Positions 1-7,982 are shown, counted from the first letter of the stretch. The stretch: DNA of 35,844 nt from Desulfovibrio oxyclinae DSM 11498 (GCF_000375485.1 NZ_AQXE01000018.1:16839-52682); one strand, 5' to 3'. The notes: generated from the letters alone by a model not told the origin. Program-made: numbers and translations.

Positions 1-83
1 CTGCTGTAAGCTATATCGTGGGACACATTTCTAACGCGTCGAAGATTGTCACCGCCACCATCCCGGTCGCGAGAAACCTGCAT

Positions 84-111
84 GAAGCGGATTTACGACC
101 GCTTCTTTTTT
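84..111 (+). terminator. Intrinsic terminator of an upstream gene outside the window
   Basis: A 7-bp stem (GAAGCGG at 84-90 with CCGCTTC at 99-105) with an 8-nt loop is followed directly by six T residues. It points along the plus strand, so it should end a gene whose body lies left of the window. Reading frame 1 meets a stop at bases 7-9, which may be the end of that gene, but too little remains to identify it. Confidence 0.7.
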
Positions 112-175
112 CCATACAAGGACTTGGAGGCGAGTGATTGCACAGGGATGAATTACCAACTTTTCGAGAGAAGCG

Positions 176-1348
176 ATGCGTATTTCCGAAAGACTGTCCA
201 GACTGAAGCCCTCGGCCACTCTGGCCGTGAACACCAAAGCTCAGGAACTTCGTGCGCAGGGGCGGGAGATCGTCTCCCTCGCTGTGGGGCAGCCGGATTT
301 CGGCACCCCGGCGCATGTGGTCGAAGCCGCCAAGGCCGCCCTTGACGAAGGGTTCACCCGGTACACTCCGGTGCCGGGAATTCCGGAACTGCGCGAGGCC
401 GTTGCCGATTACTACGGCCGCTTCTACGGTATCACAGCCGTACAGGAGAATGCGATAATCTCCAACGGCGGCAAGCAGGTGCTCTACAACCTGCTCATGG
501 CGCTGGTGAATCCCGGCGACGAGGTGCTGGTGCCCGCGCCATACTGGGTGAGCTATCCCGCCATGATTGAGCTTGCGGAAGGCCGCTGCGTCACCGTGCC
601 CACCGAAGCGGAAAACGATTTTCTGGTGAGCGTCGAAGGATTGGAAGCCGCACGGACCGAGCGGACCCGCGTGCTGGTCCTCAACTCCCCCTCCAACCCC
701 ACCGGTTGCTGCTACACGCAGGACCAGCTGGACGGGATCGCGCAGTGGGCGCTGGACAACGGCGTGTTCATCATCTCCGACGAGGTTTATGACCGGCTGG
801 TCTACGCCCCGGTGGAACCGGCCACCCTCGCCCGCTTCTGGCAGAAGCACCCCGAGAGCTGCGCGCTGGTGGGCGCACTTTCCAAGAGCTTCTGCATGAC
901 CGGCTGGCGTCTGGGCTGGGCCCTTGCAGCCGAGGAACTGGTCAAGGCCATGAGCAAGATTCAGGGTCAGTCCACCTCCAACGTCTCCTCCTTCTCCCAG
1001 AAGGCTGGTGTTGTGGCGCTGGCCGGGGAATGGGACATCGTGGAGCAGATGAAGGAGGCCTTCGTGCGCCGCCGCGACATCGCCCACGAAATCATCACCT
1101 CGTGGGGCGCGCCCTGTCCCAAGCCGGACGGGGCTTTCTATCTTTTCCCCGTACTGGACGCTTTCTATACCGAGGACGCGCCGGACTCCGCAGCCATGTG
1201 CAACAAGATTCTCGAAGAGGCCGGGGTGGCCCTGGTGCCCGGTTCGGCCTTCGGTGATGACCGCTGCATCCGTTTTTCCTATGCAGTGGATGACGATACC
1301 CTGCGCGACGCACTAACCCGCGTCGGCAAAGTGCTGACCGGAAAATAG
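176..1348 (+). CDS. aspC: Class I pyridoxal-phosphate aminotransferase (aspartate aminotransferase type)
   Basis: A 390-aa cytosolic fold-type I PLP enzyme expected to move the amino group between aspartate (or a related amino acid) and 2-oxoglutarate. The N-terminus carries the family's SERLSRLKPSATLAV block. The PLP-site residues are visible: Asn174 in NSPSNPTG, Asp202 and Tyr205 in SDEVYDR, the Schiff-base Lys237 in GALSKSFCMTGWRLGW, and Arg245 eight residues later. Length is normal for bacterial AspC of the Thermus/Bacillus subgroup. The ATG has a purine-rich but weak Shine-Dalgarno stretch (GAGAGAAG). It stands alone between an upstream terminator and a strong downstream terminator. Substrate range among class I aminotransferases cannot be fixed from sequence, so the aspartate assignment is an inference. 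Confidence 0.88.
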   Translation: MRISERLSRLKPSATLAVNTKAQELRAQGREIVSLAVGQPDFGTPAHVVEAAKAALDEGFTRYTPVPGIPELREAVADYYGRFYGITAVQENAIISNGGKQVLYNLLMALVNPGDEVLVPAPYWVSYPAMIELAEGRCVTVPTEAENDFLVSVEGLEAARTERTRVLVLNSPSNPTGCCYTQDQLDGIAQWALDNGVFIISDEVYDRLVYAPVEPATLARFWQKHPESCALVGALSKSFCMTGWRLGWALAAEELVKAMSKIQGQSTSNVSSFSQKAGVVALAGEWDIVEQMKEAFVRRRDIAHEIITSWGAPCPKPDGAFYLFPVLDAFYTEDAPDSAAMCNKILEEAGVALVPGSAFGDDRCIRFSYAVDDDTLRDALTRVGKVLTGK

Positions 1349-1371
1349 CCCGGTTTGCCTATCCAAGAATG

Positions 1372-1406
1372 AAACGGGCCGCTCCCTTGGGGGCGGCCCG
1401 TTTTTT
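1372..1406 (+). terminator. Strong intrinsic terminator between convergent genes
   Basis: A GC-rich stem of about 15 bp (1372-1386 with 1389-1405, one G-T pair, tight loop) ends in six T residues on the plus strand and is preceded by A residues, so it can also work on the minus strand. It would end the aminotransferase mRNA and may also end the convergent usp transcript. Confidence 0.9.
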
Positions 1407-1428
1407 ACGCGCGTCGCGATCGCCGCGA

Positions 1429-2322
1429 TTATCGTATGATCATCACGGATATGGGTGCGTTTTCCATGACCTTTTCCACCATGCTGCCGCGCAGCTTACC
1501 CACCGGGGCGGGCAGGGCCACGAGGGTGTAGTCCTCGGCGGCTGCAAGCACGGCCTCAGCGGAGTTTTCCACCTCGAAGGTTTCATCAATGGGGGGGCTG
1601 TCCAGCGGCAGGGCTCGCCGCGCCTTTTCGATCACCTCCATGCCCGCCGTGCTTGCAACGGAAAGGGGGATGCCGCAGGCTCGGGCGATTTTGGCCAGCC
1701 GCGGCAGACATCCTGCGGCGAGGCCGGAACCGTCCAGCACCGCGAGGATGGCCCCTTCGGTCTTGAGGCGGCGGGCAATGATGATGGGGCACGGCAGCCG
1801 CTGGGCGATGCGGTAGGCCATGGGCGTGGCGGAGACGAGTTTCTTGAACCCGGTGGGATTCTCGCCGGGGGCGCCCACGATGGCAATGTCCACGTCCTCT
1901 ATGTCGCACTGCTCGGCGATGACGCCGGGGATGTCCGTGCCGCTTCGCAGGTGCAGGGCCACGGTGCCGCCGCAGGGAGTGTTGTACGAAACCACGTATT
2001 CGCCGGCAGGGTCGCCGGAGATGGCCCGATGCTCCAGCTGAACGCTTTCCTGTCCGGGAATCTCCCCGAGTTCGGCAAAAATGTCGCGAGCTTTCTTGAG
2101 CCGTTTGAGCCCGGGCAGCTCCAGCCCCCAGCCGAGCATCTGTTCGCGGGCCACGCGAAGCTCCAGCCCGCCGGAGTGCAGGCCGCTGTCCGGTTCGCGC
2201 ACCGTGAGCAGGGAGGTGTCCGTGCACTGCCTGCGGCTGAGCAGGGCGGCGAAAGCCAGCGCCTCGTATGCTTCCGGTCCCCCGCCGATACTCACGAGAA
2301 TGTTCATGGTGTCTTTATGCAT
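1429..2322 (-). CDS. Universal stress protein, tandem Usp domains
   Basis: A 297-aa protein built as two Usp-type alpha/beta domains in tandem. The first half starts MNILVSIGGGPEAYEAL and ends in VDIAIVGAPGEN...CPIIIARR. The second starts AILAVLDGSGLAAGCLPRLAKIA and ends VGKLRGSMVEKVMENAP-ISVMIIR, matching the Usp ending that contributes to nucleotide binding (G-S-x-x-E-K-V). The start ATG at 2322 has GAGGAG five bases upstream; a second in-frame Met lies five codons later. The gene follows the DASS transporter by 9 bp, and its ribosome site overlaps the transporter stop codon, so the two are co-transcribed and probably translationally coupled. In this setting a role in controlling or protecting the transporter is plausible but is inference. 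Confidence 0.85.
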   Translation of the reverse strand: MHKDTMNILVSIGGGPEAYEALAFAALLSRRQCTDTSLLTVREPDSGLHSGGLELRVAREQMLGWGLELPGLKRLKKARDIFAELGEIPGQESVQLEHRAISGDPAGEYVVSYNTPCGGTVALHLRSGTDIPGVIAEQCDIEDVDIAIVGAPGENPTGFKKLVSATPMAYRIAQRLPCPIIIARRLKTEGAILAVLDGSGLAAGCLPRLAKIARACGIPLSVASTAGMEVIEKARRALPLDSPPIDETFEVENSAEAVLAAAEDYTLVALPAPVGKLRGSMVEKVMENAPISVMIIR

Positions 2323-2331
2323 GATGTCTCC

Positions 2332-3771
2332 TCAGCCTCCGAGAAACGGCCAGTAGAATTTTGCGAAGATGATCAGGATGATGAAGGACATGAGCGCCAG
2401 CCGCCATCCCGCTTTCAGGAAGTCGGCGCTGGCCAGATACCCCGAGGAGCGCACGATGGAGCTCGCCGGAGTGCCGATGACGGTAAGATAGGCAAACGAT
2501 GAGGCCATGGCCGTTATGAACCCGGCGGCCAGCGGGTTGGCTCCCGCTTCGACGGCGATGCTCAAGACGATGGGGCCGAGCACTGCCACGGCCGCGCCGT
2601 TGGACATGGTGTTGGTCATGGCCGTGGTCAGGAGCATGATGCAGGCCAGCAGGCCGATGCCGGAACCGAGGCCCAGCGGCACGAGCATGTCCAGAAACCC
2701 CGCGGCCACCCACGCGGCGGCACCGGTCTCCTGCATCTGCTGACCGAGGGATATGGCCGCCCCGTAAAGCAGCACCACACCCCAGTTCACGCCGGAATTC
2801 AGGTCCTCCCAGCGCACCAGCCCGGCAAGCAGGAAGCTCGCGGCCCCGGCAATGGCGATGGTGCCCATGCCCACCTCGGTGGAAAAGAGTATCCATGCGG
2901 TCACCGTAAGCAGGAAAATGAGGATCGTGGCGTAGTGCCTGCCCTGAAGCGAGCCCTGTTTTCCGACCTGTTCCCGCAGCCTGCGCACGGCGTGCGAGAG
3001 GTCTTCGGAAGGGGCCGGGAAGGTCTTGCGCAGAATCCAGTGCATGAAGGGCAGTTGTGCGAGAAAGACGGGGTAGGCAAAGAGCATCCACTGCCCGTAC
3101 CCCACGTCGTAGATGGCTGTGGCCGGGTCCGAAGGCTTGTGGAAGAAGTCGCCCCAGTATTCGATCATGATGGCGTTTCGCGCTCCGCCCGAGGGGGTGC
3201 CGATACCCGCCATGCAGCATGCATAGGATATGGAGAACAGAAAGAGCAGGGCCAGCCGGCGTCGGCGTTCCTCGTCCTCCTCCGCAAGCTGGATGAGCGT
3301 CAGGGCCACGGGGAGCATCATGGCGGCAACGGTGTGCTCGCCTATGAACGAGGCCAGCAGGCCCGAGACCACGGAGATGCCCAGCGCAATGCGGTAGGTG
3401 TTGGTGCCGGTGGCCTTGACGATGACCAGCGCGAGCCGTTTGTCCAACTGCTGCTTGACCATGGCCACCGCCAGCATGAGCGAGCCCATGATGAACAGCA
3501 CGGCATCCTTCATCAGACTGCGGGCCACGTCGGACGAATCGAGACCGAGCAGGAATATCTGCCCCAGCACGATGAGAAGGGCCACCGAAGGCAGCGGCAC
3601 CGGTTCCTTGATGAACAGGGTGGTGGCCGCAAGCGTCATGACCAGCACCTTCCAGCCCGCGGACGTGAGGCCCGGCGGAACAGGCAGAAGCAGCAGTATG
3701 CCGACGGCGGCGAGGGTTATGAGCAGCCAGCGCTTGTCGTAGGCCCAGTGGATCATACCGGGTCTATACAC
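2332..3771 (-). CDS. DASS/SLC13-family anion:sodium symporter with altered SNT motifs
   Basis: A 479-aa polytopic inner-membrane protein with about 11-13 hydrophobic segments by eye. It follows the divalent anion:Na+ symporter layout (dicarboxylates, sulfate or related anions). The two-fold pseudo-repeat is visible: SFIGEHTVAAMMLPVA (141-156) and LTTAMTNTMSNGAAVAVLGP (381-400) occupy the places where family members carry the Ser-Asn-Thr substrate/sodium signatures. The first reads Gly-Glu-His-Thr and the second Thr-Asn-Thr-Met-Ser-Asn, so both are non-canonical. The listed start is GTG; an in-frame ATG five codons later (3756) is an alternative, and neither has an ideally spaced ribosome site. 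The gene is first in an operon with usp. The substrate cannot be read from sequence. Confidence 0.85.
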   Translation of the reverse strand: MYRPGMIHWAYDKRWLLITLAAVGILLLLPVPPGLTSAGWKVLVMTLAATTLFIKEPVPLPSVALLIVLGQIFLLGLDSSDVARSLMKDAVLFIMGSLMLAVAMVKQQLDKRLALVIVKATGTNTYRIALGISVVSGLLASFIGEHTVAAMMLPVALTLIQLAEEDEERRRRLALLFLFSISYACCMAGIGTPSGGARNAIMIEYWGDFFHKPSDPATAIYDVGYGQWMLFAYPVFLAQLPFMHWILRKTFPAPSEDLSHAVRRLREQVGKQGSLQGRHYATILIFLLTVTAWILFSTEVGMGTIAIAGAASFLLAGLVRWEDLNSGVNWGVVLLYGAAISLGQQMQETGAAAWVAAGFLDMLVPLGLGSGIGLLACIMLLTTAMTNTMSNGAAVAVLGPIVLSIAVEAGANPLAAGFITAMASSFAYLTVIGTPASSIVRSSGYLASADFLKAGWRLALMSFIILIIFAKFYWPFLGG

Positions 3772-3803
3772 GCTCCGGCGCGTTTATGCCAAGGGAGAGG
3801 ACG

Positions 3804-4442
3804 TTATTCCTTTTCCTCGGCAAAGGCGCGACGCAACTCTCTGGCCGCCTCGGCCGGGTCTTCTGCGCGGCAGATGGCGGAAACCACGGCCAGCCCGTCA
3901 GCTCCGAGTGAGCGCAGGTGTCCGGCGCACCGGGCCGTGACCGAGCCGATGGCTACGGAAGGGTGTCTGGTCATGCCCCTTCGCCGTGCAAAGCCCTCGA
4001 ATCCGAGCGGCTCCGAGTGGTCGGCCTTGGTGTTGGTGGGAAACACCGGCCCGAGGCCCAGATAATCCACGTCCAGCGTTTCCGCCTCAAGCACCTGCGC
4101 GTCAGTGTCCATACTCAAGCCGATGATGGCGTCGGGGCCCATGAGGCGGCGCGCGATATCCACCGGCATGTCGGACTGCCCAACGTGCACGCCCTCGGCG
4201 CCGACGGCCAGTGCCACGTCGATGCGGTCGTTGATGATCAGCGGCACCCCTGCGGGCGCAAGGATGCGCTTCAGGGAGCCGGCGGTTTCCAGATACTCGC
4301 GGGTGGAAACGTCCTTTTCCCGCAGCTGGACCATGGTAACGCCGCCTTCAACGGCCAGCCTTACCACCTCTTCAAGGGGCCGCTCCCCACAGGAGGAGCG
4401 GCCCGCGATGAGATAGCAGGTGAGGTCGAAACCCCGCTTCAT
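3804..4442 (-). CDS. thiE: Thiamine-phosphate synthase
   Basis: A 212-aa TIM-barrel enzyme that joins HMP-pyrophosphate to the carboxythiazole phosphate to make thiamine phosphate in the cytosol. Family signatures appear in order: QLREKD, the pyrophosphate-binding INDRIDVALA, GVHVGQSDMP, GPVFPTNTK, AIGSV and GADGLAVVSAI. The ATG at 4442 is chosen over an upstream in-frame TTG because GGAGG sits seven bases before it. It begins one base after the thi4 stop codon, so the pair is translationally coupled and shares the TPP riboswitch upstream of thi4. Length is normal for ThiE. Confidence 0.93.
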   Translation of the reverse strand: MKRGFDLTCYLIAGRSSCGERPLEEVVRLAVEGGVTMVQLREKDVSTREYLETAGSLKRILAPAGVPLIINDRIDVALAVGAEGVHVGQSDMPVDIARRLMGPDAIIGLSMDTDAQVLEAETLDVDYLGLGPVFPTNTKADHSEPLGFEGFARRRGMTRHPSVAIGSVTARCAGHLRSLGADGLAVVSAICRAEDPAEAARELRRAFAEEKE

Positions 4443-4443
4443 G

Positions 4444-5241
4444 CTAGTCCTCCGCAATCAGACGCTGATGGATGTCCTCGGCGACCTTCTCGCCGGAGAG
4501 CAGCATGCCTCCGAAGACCGGGCCCATGCGATAGGAACCGAAGGTGGCGTTGGCGGCCATGCCCGCGACCCACACGCCGGGGAAGACCTCGCGGGTGTGG
4601 TTGACGGTGTTGGTCTCGGCCACGTCGGCCCACATGGACTGCTCGCCCTCAATGGAGCCGGAGGGGGTGTTCAGGGAGATGTCGTTCTTGCGGCACAGGG
4701 TCTTGAGCACTTCGGTGTCGTGGCCGGTGGCTTCGATGACGTGCTTGCAGTGAATGACCAGCGGATCCACGTGCAGTCCGGCGATCTCCACGGGAGAGGA
4801 GTTGATGACCAGTCCGTTGACGCGCTTCTGGCCGTCTTCTTCGCGGATGCAGACGTCTTCAACGCTCATGCAGTTGAACACGCGCATCCCGGCGATGGTG
4901 GCGGCTGAAGCCAGCGTGGTGGTGGCGGTGACGGCGTCGCAGGTCCAGTACTCGTCGTCCCAGTGCTTCATGGGAACGCCGATGTCTTCCAGCACGTGTT
5001 TGGACTCGTCCTGAACCACGATGATGTTCCAGGTCATGCCGCCGCCCCACATGCCGCCGCCCAGCGAGAGCTTGCGCTCGAACATGGCGACCTTGTGGCC
5101 TTTTTTGGCGAGGTTCATACCGGCGGTCATGCCGGAGGGGCCGCCGCCGACGATGGCGACGTCAAGCTCCAGCGAATCGCGGAACTTGTTGTAGTACTCG
5201 GTGATGATGGCGTCAGAGATGACTTTTTCGTTGAGGGACAT
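4444..5241 (-). CDS. thi4: Thi4-type thiazole synthase, His-containing (sulfide-using) form
   Basis: A 265-aa FAD/NAD-fold protein that makes the adenylated carboxythiazole precursor of thiamine. The dinucleotide site reads DVAIVGGGPSGMTAG (27-41), followed by ERKLSLGGGMWGGGM (55-69) and a C-terminal GMAANATFGSYRMGPVFGGM. At the place where yeast Thi4p carries its sacrificial sulfur-donor Cys205, this protein has His157 (AGLHVDPLVI). That is the arrangement known from methanogen-type Thi4, which takes sulfur from free sulfide and turns over repeatedly, and it suits a sulfidogenic anaerobe. The ATG at 5241 has GGAGG seven bases upstream. The longer in-frame extension to 5349 lies in the riboswitch leader and is rejected. 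It forms an operon with thiE. Confidence 0.92.
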   Translation of the reverse strand: MSLNEKVISDAIITEYYNKFRDSLELDVAIVGGGPSGMTAGMNLAKKGHKVAMFERKLSLGGGMWGGGMTWNIIVVQDESKHVLEDIGVPMKHWDDEYWTCDAVTATTTLASAATIAGMRVFNCMSVEDVCIREEDGQKRVNGLVINSSPVEIAGLHVDPLVIHCKHVIEATGHDTEVLKTLCRKNDISLNTPSGSIEGEQSMWADVAETNTVNHTREVFPGVWVAGMAANATFGSYRMGPVFGGMLLSGEKVAEDIHQRLIAED

Positions 5242-5268
5242 GCGTTTCCTCCGCTTGCGGTTTGTTGC

Positions 5269-5313
5269 GGTCGGCGCGATCCGAAAGGCGCCGACCCCCT
5301 TTTGGCAAGGAGG
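5269..5313 (-). promoter_or_regulatory. Possible translational expression platform of the TPP riboswitch
   Basis: Between the aptamer and thi4 the leader holds a perfect 9-bp hairpin (5269-5277 with 5288-5296). Beyond it on the RNA 5' side lies CCTCC (complement of 5309-5313), which can pair with the thi4 Shine-Dalgarno GGAGG (complement of 5248-5252). Adjacent TTGC and GCAA can extend this helix after a 2-nt bulge. There is no T-run, so control of ribosome access is more likely than transcription termination. The sequence is seen; the switching is inference. Confidence 0.45.
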
Positions 5314-5373
5314 CACGAACGTCAGGAGTGTCTTGAGAAGATGTCCCATGCCGGACGGCTCGGGACAGGGCTT

Positions 5374-5457
5374 CCGATTTCCCTACGTCAGTGCAAACTG
5401 AATCAGGTTCCAAGGGTATGATCTCAGTCCCGGCACGTGCCGGGACACCCCTATCGG
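5374..5457 (-). promoter_or_regulatory. TPP riboswitch (THI box) upstream of thi4-thiE
   Basis: Read on the minus strand, the conserved aptamer elements occur in order: AGGGGTG, the P3 hairpin CCCGGCACGTGCCGGG, CTGAGAT, ATACCCTTGGAACCTGAT and CGTAGGGAA. They are closed by a P1 helix CCGAT/ATCGG (5453-5457 with 5374-5378). These match the thiamine-pyrophosphate riboswitch consensus very well. It should lower expression of the downstream thiamine genes when TPP is plentiful. The first thi4 codon lies about 130 bases downstream. Confidence 0.96.
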
Positions 5458-5467
5458 ATCGAGACAA

Positions 5468-5496
5468 TGTCTACCGCAAAGGGTCGGAGTTCGCAA
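5468..5496 (-). promoter_or_regulatory. Candidate promoter of the thi4-thiE operon
   Basis: A TTGCGA -35 (complement of 5491-5496) and a TAGACA -10 (complement of 5468-5473) are separated by 17 bases. The predicted start point near 5461 falls just before the riboswitch P1 helix, which is the expected geometry. The hexamer matches are only moderate. Confidence 0.4.
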
Positions 5497-5532
5497 GGGG
5501 GGAGTTGATCAGGCAATCAAGTTCAAGGGACT

Positions 5533-6270
5533 TCAGAGAACCGCAACAATCCCGAGCAGGCCGCACAACTCTCCCAGCACGATGCTCGCGCCGAGGAAGT
5601 CGCCGTTGCTGCCGTTCACCTCTTTTGCCAGCTTGTGCAGGGGGATGAGCGTGATGATCAGGAGAGCGGCAGTGATTGCAAGGGCCTGCGGCGGGAGCAG
5701 CAGTGCGCCGATGGCGAGGGTCATGGCCGCGTTGACCGCAAGCGTCTTCAAGGTGGCCCCGGAGTAGAACAGGGAGCCGAGCCCGGGCCGGGCAAAGCGT
5801 TTGCCGACCACGCCGAAGGCCACGCAATTGAGTCGTCCGGTCATGAAGGGCCAGAGTGCGGCCGCGGGGTTTCCTTTGGCGAACAGGGCCGCGAAGAGCA
5901 CGAGCTGTCCGGCAAGGGTCATGACAAGTGCGATGACGCCGAACGCGCCGCACCGGCTGTCCTTGATGACCGTCCAGAACCGTTGCGGATCGAAGTGCGC
6001 GGTAAAGGCGTCGCACACGTCGGCGATCCCGTCGTAGTGCAGGCCGCGTGTCAGCCAGAGCGAGGCCAGAACCACGAGCCACGCCTGAACCCACGGTTCG
6101 TCCCGGAAGAGCCCGAGCGCAAAGGGGAGGGTGATGACCGCGCCGAGCAGGAGGCCGGTGAGCGGCGTCCACGGCATGGTGCGGCGCATCTCCTCGTCCG
6201 TGGCGGCGCGTGCCGGGGCCAGCCGGGTCAGGAACCCGAGGGTCAGCAGAAATTCGTTCAGTGCCTTCAT
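5533..6270 (-). CDS. cobS: Adenosylcobinamide-GDP ribazoletransferase (cobalamin synthase)
   Basis: A 245-aa integral membrane enzyme that joins adenosylcobinamide-GDP to alpha-ribazole (phosphate) in the last steps of cobalamin assembly. Recognisable blocks are LLTLGFLTRLAP near the N-terminus, LWLTRGLHYDGIADVCDAF (acidic, metal-binding region), FWTVIKDSRCGAFGVIALV, and EVNGSNGDFLGASIVLGEL near the C-terminus. Several hydrophobic segments fill the second half. The ATG at 6270 overlaps the stop of the upstream SAM hydrolase gene in an ATGA arrangement and has GAGGTG upstream, so translation is coupled. Other cob genes are not in the window. Confidence 0.92.
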   Translation of the reverse strand: MKALNEFLLTLGFLTRLAPARAATDEEMRRTMPWTPLTGLLLGAVITLPFALGLFRDEPWVQAWLVVLASLWLTRGLHYDGIADVCDAFTAHFDPQRFWTVIKDSRCGAFGVIALVMTLAGQLVLFAALFAKGNPAAALWPFMTGRLNCVAFGVVGKRFARPGLGSLFYSGATLKTLAVNAAMTLAIGALLLPPQALAITAALLIITLIPLHKLAKEVNGSNGDFLGASIVLGELCGLLGIVAVL

Positions 6271-7043
6271 GCGTCCCACCTCAGGGTTACGGCATCACCC
6301 ATGGAAAGGCCGAGCTGCCGGGCGGCCGAGCCGAGATTGACCGCTATCTCGAAGAAGCCCTGCGAGCCTTCCAGCAGGCCGGGCGCGCCTTCGGGCAGGT
6401 CGGAGTAGGTGTCCACCGCCGGGAGCTCCCGACCCAGCGGGGTGCTGATCTGAAGGTTGTGCAGCGGCCCGAGAGCGCCGGCGCGTAGGTTGAGCACGCA
6501 GTTGCCGAACCGGTCCACGTGCAGCACGCGTGCGGAGCACTTGCCCCGGCCCATGAGCGGCTCGGTCCAGAGCGGGCGCACGGTCTCCTCGGCGGAAACG
6601 GGGTGGCAGAAGCCGCTGAGGGCTTCGCCCCGTGCGATGCGTGCGGCAATCGGCGCAAAGATGTCGCGGCCGTGGAAGGTGGCGGAAGCCTTTTCCGGCA
6701 ACTGGTTCACGTGATGAAGTTCGGCATGTTCAGGAATCAGCGCGAGGGCGGCCAGTCCGTTGTCAGGGGCCACGATGGTCCGCCCGTCCTGACGGGCTAC
6801 AAGGATGGGACGTCCCGAACCCACACCGGGATCCACGACCGCCAGCAGCACCGCTCCTTCCGGAAAGTGCGGGGCCGAGGCCGCCAGAAAGAAGGCCCCC
6901 TGAGCGATGTTGAACGGTTCGACCCCGTGGGTGAGGTCAGTCACCGTGCTGTCGGGACACTCCCGGGCCAGTACGGCCTTCATCTGACCCACGTACGGGT
7001 CGTCGAGGCCGAAGTCCGTAAGCAGTGCGATGAGGGAATGCAT
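6267..7043 (-). CDS. SAM hydroxide adenosyltransferase / SAM hydrolase (DUF62 family)
   Basis: A 258-aa soluble protein of the family that includes archaeal SAM hydrolases and the fluorinase/chlorinase enzymes. Characterised DUF62 members split S-adenosylmethionine into adenosine and methionine. The start LIALLTDFGLDDPYVGQMKAV is typical. The catalytic triad of the hydrolases is intact: Asp71 and Arg78 in VVDPGVGSGRP and His124 in TFHGRDIFAP. APDNGL and DRFGNCVLNL are also present. No feature suggests halogenation. It begins two bases after the stop of the YitT-type gene and overlaps cobS by four bases, so it is the middle gene of a coupled operon. Cobalamin synthesis consumes SAM, so control of SAM level is one possible link, but that is speculation. 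Confidence 0.88.
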   Translation of the reverse strand: MHSLIALLTDFGLDDPYVGQMKAVLARECPDSTVTDLTHGVEPFNIAQGAFFLAASAPHFPEGAVLLAVVDPGVGSGRPILVARQDGRTIVAPDNGLAALALIPEHAELHHVNQLPEKASATFHGRDIFAPIAARIARGEALSGFCHPVSAEETVRPLWTEPLMGRGKCSARVLHVDRFGNCVLNLRAGALGPLHNLQISTPLGRELPAVDTYSDLPEGAPGLLEGSQGFFEIAVNLGSAARQLGLSMGDAVTLRWDA

Positions 7044-7045
7044 GG

Positions 7046-7924
7046 TTAGTACAGCTTCCTTGCCGAGAAGCCGCTGCCCACCACGTGGAAGCCCGAGCCG
7101 GTGATGGTGAAGGCCTCCGGGTCAAGCGAGTAGACGATCTCCTCAAGCCGTTTGACCTGAACGTTGGTGACCATGGTCATGACCACGTCCTTGCTGTCGC
7201 CGGTCCAGCCGCCGCGTCCTTCCAGAACGGTGGCTCCCCGGTCCAGTTTCTTGAAAATGGCCTGCATGATCTCCTGCGGTTTTTCCGAGATGATCATGAC
7301 CATCTTGCGTTCGCCGAACATGCCCATGACGTACTCGATGGCCACGGCGATGACGAAGGCCATGGCGATTGAGTAGAGCACCACGGACAGTTGCAGGAAA
7401 AAGAACCCTGCCAGAAACTGGAGGAAGTTGAACCAGAACTCGAACGCGCCCATGGACACGTTGAACCGCTGCTTGCCGATGACCGCAAGAATGTCCGACC
7501 CGCCGGTGGAGCCCAGCGAGCGCAGACTCATGCCCACCCCGGCACCGAGCAGCCCGCCGCAGGTAATCACCGCCAGCCAGACGTCCTCGATGGGCAGGGT
7601 GTAGTCGATGAGGTCGATGAAGATGGCGGAGACGAACATTCCGTAAAGGCTGTAGAAAAAGAACCGTCTGCTGACGAAGACCCAACCGAGCACGAAGACC
7701 GGCACGTTGAGCAGAAAGTACCACTGCCCTGTGGTGAGCCCGCCGAAGGCGTAATAGAAAAGCAATGCCAGACCGGACATGCCGCCGGTGAGCAGGCCGT
7801 GAGGGATGGCGATGGCCTTGACTGCAAAGGCGACCAGCCATGAGCCGACGGTGATAAGGGCGATGTTCCACGGAACGCCGAAGGTCAGGCGGCGGAAACG
7901 TTCTTCGAGAGCGGGTGAAATCAT
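7046..7924 (-). CDS. YitT-family membrane protein (DUF161 plus C-terminal DUF2179)
   Basis: A 292-aa protein with five or six hydrophobic segments in residues about 15-205, including IPHGLLTGGMSGLALLFYY and SLGSTGGSDILAV, both typical of the YitT family. A cytosolic domain of about 80 residues follows (ERKMVMIISEKPQEIMQAI ... GWTGDSKDVVMTMV ... ITGSGFHVVGSGFS), the usual DUF2179 end. The biological role of YitT proteins is not settled; transport or sensing is suspected. GGAGG lies 11 bases before the ATG. It is the first gene of an operon with the SAM hydrolase and cobS. Confidence 0.87.
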   Translation of the reverse strand: MISPALEERFRRLTFGVPWNIALITVGSWLVAFAVKAIAIPHGLLTGGMSGLALLFYYAFGGLTTGQWYFLLNVPVFVLGWVFVSRRFFFYSLYGMFVSAIFIDLIDYTLPIEDVWLAVITCGGLLGAGVGMSLRSLGSTGGSDILAVIGKQRFNVSMGAFEFWFNFLQFLAGFFFLQLSVVLYSIAMAFVIAVAIEYVMGMFGERKMVMIISEKPQEIMQAIFKKLDRGATVLEGRGGWTGDSKDVVMTMVTNVQVKRLEEIVYSLDPEAFTITGSGFHVVGSGFSARKLY

Positions 7925-7982
7925 GTGTGTTGCAACCTCCGCGCACAGCTTTATCCGGTTTGCGTGCGGTTTGGAAGCCCGG

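Noticed and set aside
11..1087. A 358-codon open frame on the minus strand opposite the aminotransferase gene
   Set aside because: It is the antisense shadow of a clear PLP enzyme gene; its product is His/Gly/Arg-rich with no domain, and it lacks a ribosome site.
2935..4065. A 376-codon plus-strand open frame opposite the DASS transporter and thiE
   Set aside because: It is antisense to two well-supported genes and has a low-quality, Arg/His-rich composition.
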